From Arthrobacter russicus (lineage in GTDB: Bacteria > Actinomycetota > Actinomycetes > Actinomycetales > Micrococcaceae): a DNA stretch of 64,000 nt. Positions 1 to 8,307 of this stretch are shown here, piece by piece. A program made the position numbers and the translations under genes. The notes under the pieces were generated by a model. It saw only the letters and a program-made list of their open reading frames with translations, ran no database searches and was not told the origin of the DNA. Each line of letters starts with the position of its first letter. Within the stretch, counting starts at the first letter, position 1. The stretch is taken from positions 248,001 to 312,000 of the forward strand of contig NZ_JAVDQF010000001.1 in the NCBI RefSeq assembly GCF_031454135.1, written 5' to 3'.

Positions 1-10
1 GGAGGCTTGA

Positions 11-130
11 AAGCGAAGGGGAGTAGTTCCGTCCGGCCGAGCGGCCGGACGCGTTGCGTCGACATGCTGGCGGTCATCAGGACCTGCCCGGTGCAACACC
101 TCGGTCCTCGAGGCGAACGAGACCTTCGGC
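11..130 (+). promoter_or_regulatory. yybP-ykoY manganese riboswitch aptamer
   Basis: The two conserved ends of the yybP-ykoY class are present: AAGGGGAGTAG at 16-26 and GAACGAGACCTTCGGC at 115-130, with GTCATCAGG at 73-81 between them. P1 forms from CGAAGG (14-19) and CCTTCG (123-128), and an internal stem from AGGACC (79-84) and GGTCCT (103-108). The class senses Mn2+ and usually turns on Mn export. Downstream, CTTCGGC (124-130) can also pair with GCCGAAG (145-151), a plausible switching stem. The antiporter and the MntR-type regulator that follow agree with a manganese role. Confidence 0.9.
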
Positions 131-196
131 AGCCTCTGCGCGCGGCCGAAGCATCCCCGGTGCTCGCGACCGCGTCCGAACCAAGGACCTCACCTT

Positions 197-1450
197 ATGC
201 GCGCATCCGCTTGGTCGAAAATCGGCCTCTGTTTGGCCATCGCTCTTCCCGCCATCATTTTCCGGATCACCGGCTTCGCGCCGAATCCGGTGATCGACCT
301 TTTCATTTTCGGCGCCGCGGTGGTCGCCGCGTCCTTCCTGCTCGCGTGGGGCGCCGAAGCTGCACAGAAAGACATTTCGGGCGCTCTCGCGATCGCCATC
401 CTGGCCTTGATCGCGGTGCTTCCCGAATACGCCGTCGACCTCTACTACGCCTTCCGCTCCGGCAGCGATTCGGCCTACGAGCAATACGCTGCGGCGAATA
501 TGACCGGCTCCAACCGGTTACTGCTGGGTTTCGGCTGGGCGCTCGTGGTGATCGTCGCCCTGTCCGTGGCCAAGCGTGCCGCCAAGCGCGGCGAGGGGCC
601 GCTTGAGGCTACCAAGGTACTGGTGCTGGACAAGAGCATGCGGCTCGACGTCGGGTTCCTGGCCGTGCTGGCGATCCTCGCCTTCGGGATTCCGCTGCTG
701 GGCTCGATTCCGATCTGGTACGGCGCAGTGTTGATCTTCGCCTTCGGCTTCTACCTCTGGCGCGCAAGCCAGGTACACGACGAGGACGAAGAGGAACTGG
801 TCGGGATGGCGGCGGAGATCGGGAATCTGCCCCGGACCCGGCGGCGCTGGACGGTCGCTGCGCTCTTCGTGGTGGCTGCCGCGATCATCCTGACCTCGGC
901 GGAGCCGTTTGCTGAATCGCTGGTGATCTCCGGTTCCGCGCTCGGCATCGACCCGTTCTTCCTGGTCCAATGGCTCGCGCCGCTGGCATCGGAAGCCCCC
1001 GAGTTCATCATTGCGATCATGTTCGCGCTGCGCGGTATGGGCGCCGCTGCGATCGGCACCCTGATCGCTTCGAAGATCAACCAGTGGAGCCTTTTGGTCG
1101 GCTCGCTGCCGATCGCGCATGTACTCGGCGGAGGCACCTCTGGCGGGCTTCCGCTCGACGCGCGGCAGATCGAGGAATTCACCTTGACCGCGACGCAGAC
1201 CGTGCTCGGCGTGGCGATCATCATCGGCCTGCGCTTCCACCGCTGGTCGGCACTGGCGCTGGGTGCGCTGTTCCTGGTCCAGTTCTTCGTCACCGACACT
1301 TCCGGCCGTTACGTGCTCAGCATCATCCAGGTGCTCGCGGCGCTGCCGCTGCTCTGGATCCACCGCCGCGACATCCTGCCCACGCTGGCAGCGCCATTCC
1401 GCCGTCCGTCGCGCAAACCAGCGCCAGAACCGGAATCGATCAAGCTCTAG
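197..1450 (+). CDS. CaCA-family cation antiporter, probable Mn2+ exporter
   Basis: Polytopic inner-membrane protein of 417 residues with two homologous halves, as in the Ca2+/cation antiporter family. Each half carries an acidic repeat: GAEAAQKD with LPEYAVDLYY near residues 51-83, and ASEAPEFIIA with GTLIASKINQWSLL near residues 263-300. A hydrophilic acidic loop (DEDEEEL, near 195) separates the halves. The family exchanges a divalent cation or Na+ for protons. The ATG follows AAGGA with nine bases between. The Mn2+ riboswitch in the leader and the MntR-type gene two places downstream suggest Mn2+ export rather than calcium, which is inference. Confidence 0.85.
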   Translation: MRASAWSKIGLCLAIALPAIIFRITGFAPNPVIDLFIFGAAVVAASFLLAWGAEAAQKDISGALAIAILALIAVLPEYAVDLYYAFRSGSDSAYEQYAAANMTGSNRLLLGFGWALVVIVALSVAKRAAKRGEGPLEATKVLVLDKSMRLDVGFLAVLAILAFGIPLLGSIPIWYGAVLIFAFGFYLWRASQVHDEDEEELVGMAAEIGNLPRTRRRWTVAALFVVAAAIILTSAEPFAESLVISGSALGIDPFFLVQWLAPLASEAPEFIIAIMFALRGMGAAAIGTLIASKINQWSLLVGSLPIAHVLGGGTSGGLPLDARQIEEFTLTATQTVLGVAIIIGLRFHRWSALALGALFLVQFFVTDTSGRYVLSIIQVLAALPLLWIHRRDILPTLAAPFRRPSRKPAPEPESIKL

Positions 1451-1497
1451 GCGCACCAGTACCCCGATTCGGCAACCCAGCTAGGAGAAATGAACCC

Positions 1498-2295
1498 ATG
1501 AGCAAGAACCGTGACCGGCTGATCAGGCTGGCTTCGCAGGCCATCAAAAAGGCGACGAGTAGCGGCAGCAGTGGCTCCGGTTCCAGTGGCACCGATTGGC
1601 GAGCCATCGTCCGGAAAACCGCGGAGACGTTGACCGGAGACGGCCGTCCGGGCAGCCAGCCCAACAGCCAGCCAGCGGGTTCGCCCGGCTTCGGTGCGGG
1701 CTCGGGCATCGGCAATCCGCAGCCCGGGCGAGCGGCCCCGGCCGCCGATGCTGCGGCGATTGCCCGCTACGACTACCTGGTCAGGACCGCCGACCCGGCC
1801 AACCTGGAGCGCATCCACCAGGAAGCGTTCGGCTCGCTGACTCCGGCGCAACGCGATGTGGTCGAAAGACGGATGCGCGAGGAGTTGCCGGCACACGAAC
1901 GTCCGCAGACCGCGACCTCGCAGGATCTGGCCCGTGCGGCCACCCGCGCGGAAAGCATGCGGCCGGGTCGGATGCGGGGTCTGTTGGCCAGGGCCGGGAC
2001 TGGAGCCGCGGTGGTCGGCGGGGCCGGGCTGGCGGGCGGATTGCTGGCCGGGGTCGCCGGCGCGGCGGTGGCGAGCGCGGCGGCTGCGCCGTTGCTTGAT
2101 CAGGCGGCGAACCTCGGCGTCGATTTCGACGCCCTGGCGAACATGCTCGACGTCGGCAGCATCTCGGATAGCTTTGGGGGATTCGCGAGCGGTTCCGGAG
2201 AAGCGGTGTCCGGAATGACGGAGCAAGCAGGCAGCTTCGCCGACAAGTTGGGCAATCTGGGTGGTTTCCCTTTCGGTGACCTCTTCAAACGCTGA
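1498..2295 (+). CDS. Hypothetical Ala/Gly-rich protein between Mn transporter and regulator
   Basis: A 265-residue protein I cannot assign. It has a basic N-terminus, a Ser/Gly-rich linker (residues 20-32), a Pro/Gly/Asn-rich low-complexity stretch (50-75), a charged helical region with Glu-Arg-rich segments (85-145), then an Ala/Gly hydrophobic segment near 165-200 that could cross or touch a membrane. The start is the ATG 10 bases after AGGAGA; a nearer ATG runs straight into a stop. Its position between the riboswitch-controlled antiporter and the DtxR-family gene suggests a link to metal homeostasis. Similar genes in Arthrobacter relatives are sometimes labelled cation-transporting ATPase, but no ATPase motif is visible here. 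Confidence 0.7.
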   Translation: MSKNRDRLIRLASQAIKKATSSGSSGSGSSGTDWRAIVRKTAETLTGDGRPGSQPNSQPAGSPGFGAGSGIGNPQPGRAAPAADAAAIARYDYLVRTADPANLERIHQEAFGSLTPAQRDVVERRMREELPAHERPQTATSQDLARAATRAESMRPGRMRGLLARAGTGAAVVGGAGLAGGLLAGVAGAAVASAAAAPLLDQAANLGVDFDALANMLDVGSISDSFGGFASGSGEAVSGMTEQAGSFADKLGNLGGFPFGDLFKR

Positions 2296-2326
2296 GTCCG
2301 GTGCGCCCGGCCGAAGGTAGACTCGG

Positions 2327-3001
2327 ATGATGCCACGTCCTGCGGTGACCCGGATGGTCGAGGACTACGTCACACTCATTTGGAAGGCCTACGAATGGCC
2401 GGGCGGTCAACCGACCACCACGGACCTGGCCGCCCAGTTGGGGGTGACTGCCTCGACCGTCTCGGCGAACCTGAAAAAGCTGGCTCGGGACGAGTACATC
2501 CGCTACGAGCCGTACGGTCGGATCGAACTGACCGACACCGGCCGCTCGGTCGCCGTCGAAATCGTGCGGCGGCACCGAATCCTGGAGACCTACCTGCATC
2601 AGCACTTGGGTTTGGCCTGGGACCAGGTGCACGCCGAGGCCGATCAGCTGGAACACGCGCTTTCCGATTTGGTCCTGGAACGGATGGATGCCGCCATCGG
2701 GCATCCCAGCCACGATCCGCATGGTGATCCGATCCCGGATGCCGACGGTCGGATCGTCACGGCGCACAGCGGTCTGTTGGCCGACGCCGCGCCCGGCACC
2801 GAGGTCGTCGTGGTCCGGGTATCCGACCGGTCGCCGGACATCCTGCGCTATTTGGACGAACGCGGGATCACGATCGGTGCGGTGTTGCAGGTCGCCGCGG
2901 TGAACACCGCTGCGGCCTCGATCGCGCTGCACTCCGGGCAGGGCCCGATCGAAATCAGTCTCAGTGCCGCGAAGGCGGTCCGGGTGGACCGGCGCAACTG
3001 A
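2327..3001 (+). CDS. mntR: DtxR/MntR-family metal-dependent transcriptional regulator
   Basis: The 224-residue product has the DtxR layout. A winged helix-turn-helix lies at residues 1-65 (TRMVEDYVTLIWKAYE, then TTTDLAAQLGVTASTVSANLKKL), a dimerisation and metal-binding helical domain at about 66-140 (RRHRILETYLHQHLG, HAEADQLEHALSDLVLERMD), and a C-terminal SH3-like FeoA-type domain at about 150-220. The His and Glu ligands of the metal site (HAEAD..EHA) are recognisable. Members repress Mn2+ or Fe2+ genes when metal is bound. The Mn2+ riboswitch unit directly upstream argues for manganese. A candidate -10 (TAGACT) lies just before the ATG, so it may have its own promoter. Confidence 0.88.
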   Translation: MMPRPAVTRMVEDYVTLIWKAYEWPGGQPTTTDLAAQLGVTASTVSANLKKLARDEYIRYEPYGRIELTDTGRSVAVEIVRRHRILETYLHQHLGLAWDQVHAEADQLEHALSDLVLERMDAAIGHPSHDPHGDPIPDADGRIVTAHSGLLADAAPGTEVVVVRVSDRSPDILRYLDERGITIGAVLQVAAVNTAAASIALHSGQGPIEISLSAAKAVRVDRRN

Positions 3002-3124
3002 CGCGTTGGAAGGGCCGGCGACTTGGCCGGTTGACGGGCCGGGCGCCCTGGACCAGAATGGGCACGGCAGACCGGACCGTCGGCATTTGGCGGCGACCGA
3101 TGACCGCCTAGCAGAACGGCACCG

Positions 3125-3988
3125 ATGTTGGCCAAATTCTTCTCCGTCCTGGTTTCCGGGCTAACCACCGCAGCGCTCGTCGCCGGCTGCACGACCGGTG
3201 TGGGCGGAACCGCTGCGCCGGAACCGAGCGATTCAAATCCTGCGGCGATCGGGCTCCCGACGCCGGTGTTGCCACCGGCCGCAGCGAAATTCGACTATCA
3301 GCTCGGCGGAGCCTATGACCCGCCGAACGGCGTCACTGTGGTCGCCCGGGACCGGCTGGCCCCGCCGTCCGGCGCCGGGTACGACATTTGCTACATCAAT
3401 GGCTTCCAGACTCAGCCGGCGGACTCCGAGGCCTTCCGGCAGGCGCACCCGGAGCTGCTGGTACAGATCGACGGGCAACCGGTCAGAGACCCGAAGTGGA
3501 CCGACGAGTACCTCTACGACACGTCGAGTCCGCAAAACCGCGAGGCTTTGGCCAGCCTGGTCAAGCCATGGATCGAAGGCTGCAAGAGTGCGGGCTACTC
3601 CGCCGTGGAAATCGACAATCTGGACTCGTTCCTGCGTTCGCAAGGAAAGCTGACTGCTGAGCAGAACATTCTGTTGGCCGCCGAATACGCCAGGCTGGCA
3701 CACAGTTCCGGTTTGGCGATCGCGCAGAAAAACACCAAGGAGTACAGCAAGGAGATGCGCGGAGCGGGTTACGATTTCGCCGTAGCAGAATCTTGTTTCC
3801 GTTGGGAAGAATGCACGGAATACCTGGACCACTACCCGGTGGTCTTGGACATCGAGTACACCGACGAACTGGGCGCGAGCGCGTTCCCTGCCGCATGCCA
3901 AAGCCCGGACCGTCCGACGGCGATGATCATCCGTGATCACTACCTGGTGGCCGCAAAGGACCCGGATTACTATTACCGCACCTGCTGA
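3125..3988 (+). CDS. GH114-like secreted lipoprotein (endo alpha-1,4-polygalactosaminidase family)
   Basis: Residues 1-21 form a lipoprotein signal ending in a lipobox (LVAGC, lipidated Cys22), followed by a Pro/Ala-rich linker to about residue 55. The rest resembles the GH114/TM1410 TIM-barrel domain: a start near FDYQLGG, ICYINGFQ at the second strand, EIDNLDSF with the likely catalytic acids near residues 160-167, AIAQKNT, and a C-terminal VLDIEYTDE strand. Family members cleave alpha-1,4-linked galactosamine polymers of fungal and bacterial exopolysaccharides. The protein is predicted to sit on the outer face of the membrane. The exact substrate cannot be read from sequence. Confidence 0.8.
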   Translation: MLAKFFSVLVSGLTTAALVAGCTTGVGGTAAPEPSDSNPAAIGLPTPVLPPAAAKFDYQLGGAYDPPNGVTVVARDRLAPPSGAGYDICYINGFQTQPADSEAFRQAHPELLVQIDGQPVRDPKWTDEYLYDTSSPQNREALASLVKPWIEGCKSAGYSAVEIDNLDSFLRSQGKLTAEQNILLAAEYARLAHSSGLAIAQKNTKEYSKEMRGAGYDFAVAESCFRWEECTEYLDHYPVVLDIEYTDELGASAFPAACQSPDRPTAMIIRDHYLVAAKDPDYYYRTC

Positions 3989-3994
3989 ACCGCC

Positions 3995-5674
3995 TCAGCC
4001 GGTGAATTTGCCGCGCATTTCAATGGCGATCTCATCCGCGTCCAGAGTGTCCAGGGCATCGGCCAGCACTTCGGCATCGAAGATTCCATTGTCCCGGGCG
4101 TCGAGCAGCGCGGAGCGTTGCGCCGCGATCACCGCCAAGCGATGTGCCTTGGCGGCAGCGAATTTATCCGAAGGGCGATCGCCTTCGGCCTGCGGCGGCT
4201 CAGCGATGGATTCGGAGCTCGCCCGGAGCAACCGGAACAGCCTGCTCGCTTCGGTTTCAGTTTCAGTTTCCGGATCGGCGTTGGCGGGCCCGGCCTTCGG
4301 GGAAATGCGTCGGAGCAACGGCCCGATCGTGCCGCCCTGGAGCAGCAGGGAGAGCAAGGCGACTGAAAACGCGATGAGCACGAGCACGGAGCGCTGCGGG
4401 GTGTTTTCGTCCAGCGTCTGAGCGGCCGCCACCGTCACTGCGCCGCGCATCCCGGCCCAGATCACCGCGGTTCCCTCGCGCCAGCCGAGCGGCTGCTTGA
4501 CGAAGTAGGCGATGTCCGCCAGCACGTGGGTGATCCGCCGGGCGAAGCGTTCGAGTTCCCGCTCACTGGCTTGGCGTCCCGGGCGCCGGCTCAGTTCTTC
4601 GTAAGTGGCCTGCTTGCCTTCCGAAGTCGTCATTTTCTGCTGCATGCCCCGCAGGCGTTCCTGCATCCGGAGGTCGTGCCGAACCCGCCAATTGAGGAAA
4701 CCGAGCAACGGGCTGACGTATGCGGCCCGGATCAGGATGGTCAGCAGCAAGGCCCCGGCGGCGATGAGGAGCGCAGGCAGGACGCCGGCATGGTCGTTCT
4801 CCACGCTCTCGATAATCGACTTGAGCTGCAGGCCCATGGTCAAAAACACCGAACCCTCCAGGACCAGCTCGACGGTTCGCCAATTCTGCGAGTCGGAAAG
4901 CCGATGTTGCGGCGACAGGTCCCGGGGCGCGCGGATCCCGGTGACCAGGCCGGCGACGACGGCGGCAACCAGTCCGGAGCCGCCCAGCAACTCGGCCGGC
5001 ACTGAGGCGAGGAAGGGGACAGTGAAAGAAATCACGGTATTGACCGTCGGATCAGTGATCCGTTTGCGCACCAGCAGATTCAGCCGGGCCACGAGCCACC
5101 CGAGCAGAACCGCAACCGCCACCGAGTAGACGAAGGTGCCCAGTGCGCCCCATAGCGAAAAGGCGCCCGCTGCCGCGGCGATCGCAGTACGCAGCAAGAC
5201 CAGCGCGGTGGCGTCGTTGAGCAGGCTCTCCCCGTCTAGCATCGCAACCACGCGTTTGGAGACCGAAGCCTGTTTGATGATCGAGCCGGCCACAGCATCA
5301 GTCGGACTGATGATCGCGCCCAGTGCAACGCCCCAGGCAAAGCCGAGATCCGGAATCACCAGCATGAAGAACACGCCGAGCAGCAGTGAGCTGCCAAGCA
5401 CCAGGAGCACGGAAAGTCCGCTGATCGCACCGAACTCGCGGCGGAAGTTCATCGCCGGCATCGATACCGCAGAGGAATAAAGCAGCGGTGGCAGCACCCC
5501 GGCCAAGATCCACTCCGGTTCGATATGCACCGCGCCGAAGAACGGCAAGAAGCTGGCTGCCACGCCGACCGCGACCAGCAGCAACGGCGAAGCTATGCCC
5601 AGGCGGGGGCCCAGGAGGGTAGTGGCGGCCAGCACCACGAGGGCGAGCACGATCACCATGAGCAATTCAGTCAC
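3995..5674 (-). CDS. Na+/H+ antiporter, CPA1/NhaP type
   Basis: A 559-residue monovalent cation:proton antiporter. The first 400 residues hold about twelve hydrophobic helices with the CPA1 hallmarks ISPTDAVA and GESLLNDATALVL, the second including the ion-binding Asp of helix 5, and a late GMRGAVTVAAA. A charged cytosolic insert (about 380-430) and an acidic C-terminal tail follow. The GTG start (VTELLMVIVL) puts the first helix at the N-terminus; an ATG five codons inside is possible. It ends 6 bp from the stop of the convergent GH114 gene. It probably serves pH and sodium homeostasis. Confidence 0.9.
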   Translation of the reverse strand: MTELLMVIVLALVVLAATTLLGPRLGIASPLLLVAVGVAASFLPFFGAVHIEPEWILAGVLPPLLYSSAVSMPAMNFRREFGAISGLSVLLVLGSSLLLGVFFMLVIPDLGFAWGVALGAIISPTDAVAGSIIKQASVSKRVVAMLDGESLLNDATALVLLRTAIAAAAGAFSLWGALGTFVYSVAVAVLLGWLVARLNLLVRKRITDPTVNTVISFTVPFLASVPAELLGGSGLVAAVVAGLVTGIRAPRDLSPQHRLSDSQNWRTVELVLEGSVFLTMGLQLKSIIESVENDHAGVLPALLIAAGALLLTILIRAAYVSPLLGFLNWRVRHDLRMQERLRGMQQKMTTSEGKQATYEELSRRPGRQASERELERFARRITHVLADIAYFVKQPLGWREGTAVIWAGMRGAVTVAAAQTLDENTPQRSVLVLIAFSVALLSLLLQGGTIGPLLRRISPKAGPANADPETETETEASRLFRLLRASSESIAEPPQAEGDRPSDKFAAAKAHRLAVIAAQRSALLDARDNGIFDAEVLADALDTLDADEIAIEMRGKFTG

Positions 5675-5756
5675 GGGTACATTGTGGCAGCAGGCGATGC
5701 CGATTCTGCTGCAGAATGGCATTGCCGGGAAAAGGAACGGCTGCCAGACTGGGCAG

Positions 5757-6734
5757 ATGACCGAATCCTTCGACGTTTCCTGGCAACTCGATGGCATCAC
5801 GATGTCCGGAACCGTGACCCGGCCCGACGGCGTAGGGGAATTCCCGGCGGTGGTGCTGGTTGCCGGCAGTGGTCCTACAGATCGGGACTGGTGCTCACCG
5901 CTGCTGCCTGGCGACAACGGAAGCGCACGGCTGCTCGCCGAGGCGCTGGCCGGAGCCGGAATCGCCTCAATGCGCTACGACAAGCGGGCTTCCGGCCCGC
6001 ACGTGCGGGAAAACCTCGACCAGTTGTTCGGTCGGATCAGCATGCAATCGCATCTGGACGAGTTGGTCGCCGCCGTCGAAGTACTCGTCGGACTGGACTT
6101 CGTGGACCGGGCCCGGATCATCGGCCTGGGGAACAGCGAAGGAACCTTGCACATCTTGCACTACGCGACCAGCGCTCAAGCGCAGCCATTCGCCGGAATC
6201 GTGCTGGCGGCGCCACCGGGCCGGCCCATCCAGGATGTGCTGATGACTCAGCTCGAGCGGCAGGCCGCGCAGCTTCCGAACGGCTCGGAAATGATGTCGA
6301 AAGTCCGTGAAGCTGCCCGGCGCTATGCCCAAGGGCGCCCAATGGATCCCGATCCGGCTCTTCCGGAGAGCGTACGGCAGGTGCTTGCGAGTTTCGAGGC
6401 ACCGGCGAACTTGCCGTTGGCCCGGGAGCTCTGGGTCGAGTCGGCGGTGGATTCTTTGCCGGAGGTCCGGATTCCGGTCTTGGTCATGATCGGCGGCAAG
6501 GACATCCAGATCGAGATGCAGGCAGATGGCGAACCGCTCCAAGCGGCAGCCGTCGGGATGCCGAAGACGAGCTTTGCGTTCCCGCCCTTGGCGAATCACG
6601 TCTTCAAGGAAGAACTGCGGAGTCTGGAAGAAATTTCGGCGGCGCCGGGAACCGGGTACAACGAGCCAGGAACCCGTCTGGACCCGGAGAGTGTCCAAAC
6701 GATCCTGGCCTGGATCGCCGAGACCCCGGGCTGA
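5757..6734 (+). CDS. Alpha/beta hydrolase
   Basis: A 325-residue alpha/beta hydrolase fold protein. The oxyanion region is VAGSGPTDRD (residues 32-41), the nucleophile elbow is GLGNSEG near 122-128 with Ser as nucleophile, an acid lies on the strand VLVMIGGKD near 242-250, and the catalytic His is in PPLANHVF near 278-285. A cap of about 80 residues rich in polar helices lies between the nucleophile and the acid. This pattern fits esterase or dienelactone-hydrolase-like enzymes of the S9/Hydrolase_4 group. No partner gene indicates the substrate. The ATG beginning MTESFDV is chosen because upstream codons look non-coding and face the divergent antiporter gene. Confidence 0.85.
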   Translation: MTESFDVSWQLDGITMSGTVTRPDGVGEFPAVVLVAGSGPTDRDWCSPLLPGDNGSARLLAEALAGAGIASMRYDKRASGPHVRENLDQLFGRISMQSHLDELVAAVEVLVGLDFVDRARIIGLGNSEGTLHILHYATSAQAQPFAGIVLAAPPGRPIQDVLMTQLERQAAQLPNGSEMMSKVREAARRYAQGRPMDPDPALPESVRQVLASFEAPANLPLARELWVESAVDSLPEVRIPVLVMIGGKDIQIEMQADGEPLQAAAVGMPKTSFAFPPLANHVFKEELRSLEEISAAPGTGYNEPGTRLDPESVQTILAWIAETPG

Positions 6735-6735
6735 T

Positions 6736-7272
6736 TCAGGACACCTGCACCGGCGAAGCGTCGCTGCGGTCGGCCGGCTGGTGCTCCTGTTTCCGGGACT
6801 GCATCGCCAGGACGATCAGCAGCACGGGGAGCAGTACGTCGTAGATCAATACCGCGCCGATGTTGCCCGGGGCGGTGTCGCCGTTCGCGATCCATTGGTA
6901 GAGGTGCCCCAGAGTCGCGCCCCAAAGGAACATTCCGGCACCGAGGCCGATGGTGACCCGTTCCCGATAGGGGGCGTGAACCGCGCGGATGCCCAGCACC
7001 GCGAGCCCCAGATTGGCGAACGCGATTTCGGTGACGAACGGCGTGTTCTGGAAACCGATCATTTCGGTCATGGTCTCCGGGATGGTCAGGAAGGATACGG
7101 TCATCCACAGCGACCCGCCGCCCAACGCGGCCACGGCCCACCAACGGAACCAGATTTCGGCCCGGGACAGCCGAGTGCGGCCGCTGCGCGAATGGATTGC
7201 AGCGCCGATCACGGCGACCAGCGGGAAGAACAGGGGAGTGGCGGCTTCAGCGAGATAAGTAAAGTTCAACAT
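6736..7272 (-). CDS. DUF6790-like membrane protein
   Basis: A small integral membrane protein of 178 residues with four to five hydrophobic helices, short loops and a polar C-terminal tail of about 20 residues. The central segment, with GFQNTPFVTEIAFANLG and GATLGHLYQ, matches my recollection of the DUF6790 family; no biochemical role is known to me. It is divergent from a MarR-type gene across a 56-bp AT-rich gap with a palindrome, so it is the likely target of that regulator. Its stop lies two bases from the stop of the convergent hydrolase gene. Confidence 0.75.
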   Translation of the reverse strand: MLNFTYLAEAATPLFFPLVAVIGAAIHSRSGRTRLSRAEIWFRWWAVAALGGGSLWMTVSFLTIPETMTEMIGFQNTPFVTEIAFANLGLAVLGIRAVHAPYRERVTIGLGAGMFLWGATLGHLYQWIANGDTAPGNIGAVLIYDVLLPVLLIVLAMQSRKQEHQPADRSDASPVQVS

Positions 7273-7282
7273 GGCTACTATT

Positions 7283-7308
7283 TTGCATTGTTAATATTGT
7301 TTATGCAA
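7283..7308. promoter_or_regulatory. Candidate MarR operator in divergent promoter region
   Basis: TTGCAT at 7283-7288 and ATGCAA at 7303-7308 form an inverted repeat around an AT-rich core in the short gap between the divergent DUF6790 and MarR genes. The gap is strikingly AT-rich for this genome. Placement and symmetry suit a MarR dimer repressing both genes. Confidence 0.6.
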
Positions 7309-7328
7309 GATTCTGCTAGACTGAATTC

Positions 7329-7757
7329 ATGGATGATGGACTTGCCGATCTGCTGCACCGAGTGGTTTCCCTGCTCGGCGGTCACGCCCGGGACCGGATG
7401 CCCGCCGACGACAGCCTCACGTACAGCCAGTTGCGGTTGCTGGGCACGCTCGATGAACTGGCTCCGCTGACTCAGCACCAGCTCGCCGAGGCTTTGGCTA
7501 TATCCGACCCGGCAGTGAGCCGGGCGCTGCAACCGCTGCTGCATGACGGGCTGGTAGCCATCGGCCCGGATCCGGCACATGGCCGGCGGAAGCTCGTCAA
7601 CATCACGGCATCCGGCACCGAGGCGTTCCACCGGACTGGACGTCCCTTCGCAGAACAACTCAAACAGGCTCTTTTGGCCAACGATTTCCCCTATGAACGC
7701 TACCTTGCGGATACCGCCCGACTAGCCGGAATTCTGGCCGACACGGCAACCGGCTGA
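7329..7757 (+). CDS. MarR-family transcriptional regulator
   Basis: A 142-residue winged-helix protein with the MarR arrangement: an N-terminal dimerisation helix, an HTH at about residues 40-75 (LTQHQLAEALAISDPAVSRALQPLLHDGLV), a wing at DPAHGRRKLVNIT, then C-terminal helices. The Asp-x-Arg wing signature typical of MarR is present in altered form (DPAHGRR). It most likely binds the palindrome just upstream and controls itself and the divergent membrane gene in response to an unknown small ligand. Confidence 0.88.
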   Translation: MDDGLADLLHRVVSLLGGHARDRMPADDSLTYSQLRLLGTLDELAPLTQHQLAEALAISDPAVSRALQPLLHDGLVAIGPDPAHGRRKLVNITASGTEAFHRTGRPFAEQLKQALLANDFPYERYLADTARLAGILADTATG

Positions 7758-7810
7758 GTACCTCGCGTCCGCTGGCGGAGAGCTTCGGGCACTCCGTCAG
7801 GCCGGGCTGG

Positions 7811-8248
7811 TCAGCCCAACTCTTCGACCAGGCCGATGACCATCTGCGCGGGGCCGCGGAGGTAGCAGTACCGGTAAAGCTGAAGATATTGGGCGATTTC
7901 GCCGACCAGTTCGGCACCATGCGGCCGCAGCCGCCGAAGCACGTCGTCGATATCGTCGACCACGAAGGTGAGCCGTGGGATGCCCGGAGTGTTCACTGGT
8001 AGCCGCGGTGCAGCCGCGATCGCCGGGGGTGAGCGGAAGGTCGACAATTCCACTCGTCCGCTGCCGTCCGGGGTGCGCACCATGGCAATGTCGGCTTGGA
8101 CGCCTTCGAGCCCGAGCAGTTGGTCGGCCCAGACGCCACCGACGGCCGCCTCGCCTTCCAGTTCCAGGCCGAGTTCGACGAAGAAGGCGATCGCAGAAGG
8201 CAAATCTTCGACCACGACACCGACATGGTCCATGCGGGAAATCGTCAT
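7811..8248 (-). CDS. VOC-superfamily protein (glyoxalase/bleomycin-resistance fold)
   Basis: A 145-residue protein with two beta-alpha-beta-beta-beta modules. The N-terminal module starts MDHVGVVVEDLPSAIAFF; the second starts GIPRLTFVVDDIDDVLRRL. The first metal-ligand His of VOC enzymes (DHVGVVV) is present; in the second module the usual His is replaced around RLTFVV, so metal binding is uncertain. It may be a dioxygenase-like or lyase enzyme, or a binding protein. It faces the divergent DHFR-like gene. Confidence 0.85.
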   Translation of the reverse strand: MTISRMDHVGVVVEDLPSAIAFFVELGLELEGEAAVGGVWADQLLGLEGVQADIAMVRTPDGSGRVELSTFRSPPAIAAAPRLPVNTPGIPRLTFVVDDIDDVLRRLRPHGAELVGEIAQYLQLYRYCYLRGPAQMVIGLVEELG

Positions 8249-8307
8249 GGCACCCAGTGTAGATCCGGCCGTTGACCGGCGACCTGAGCAGGGCTACATT
8301 GGGCGGC

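Noticed and set aside
518-1456. Long minus-strand open frame of 312 codons
   Set aside because: Lies wholly opposite the cation antiporter, is rich in Arg/Gln/Asp typical of antisense of high-GC genes, and has no domain.
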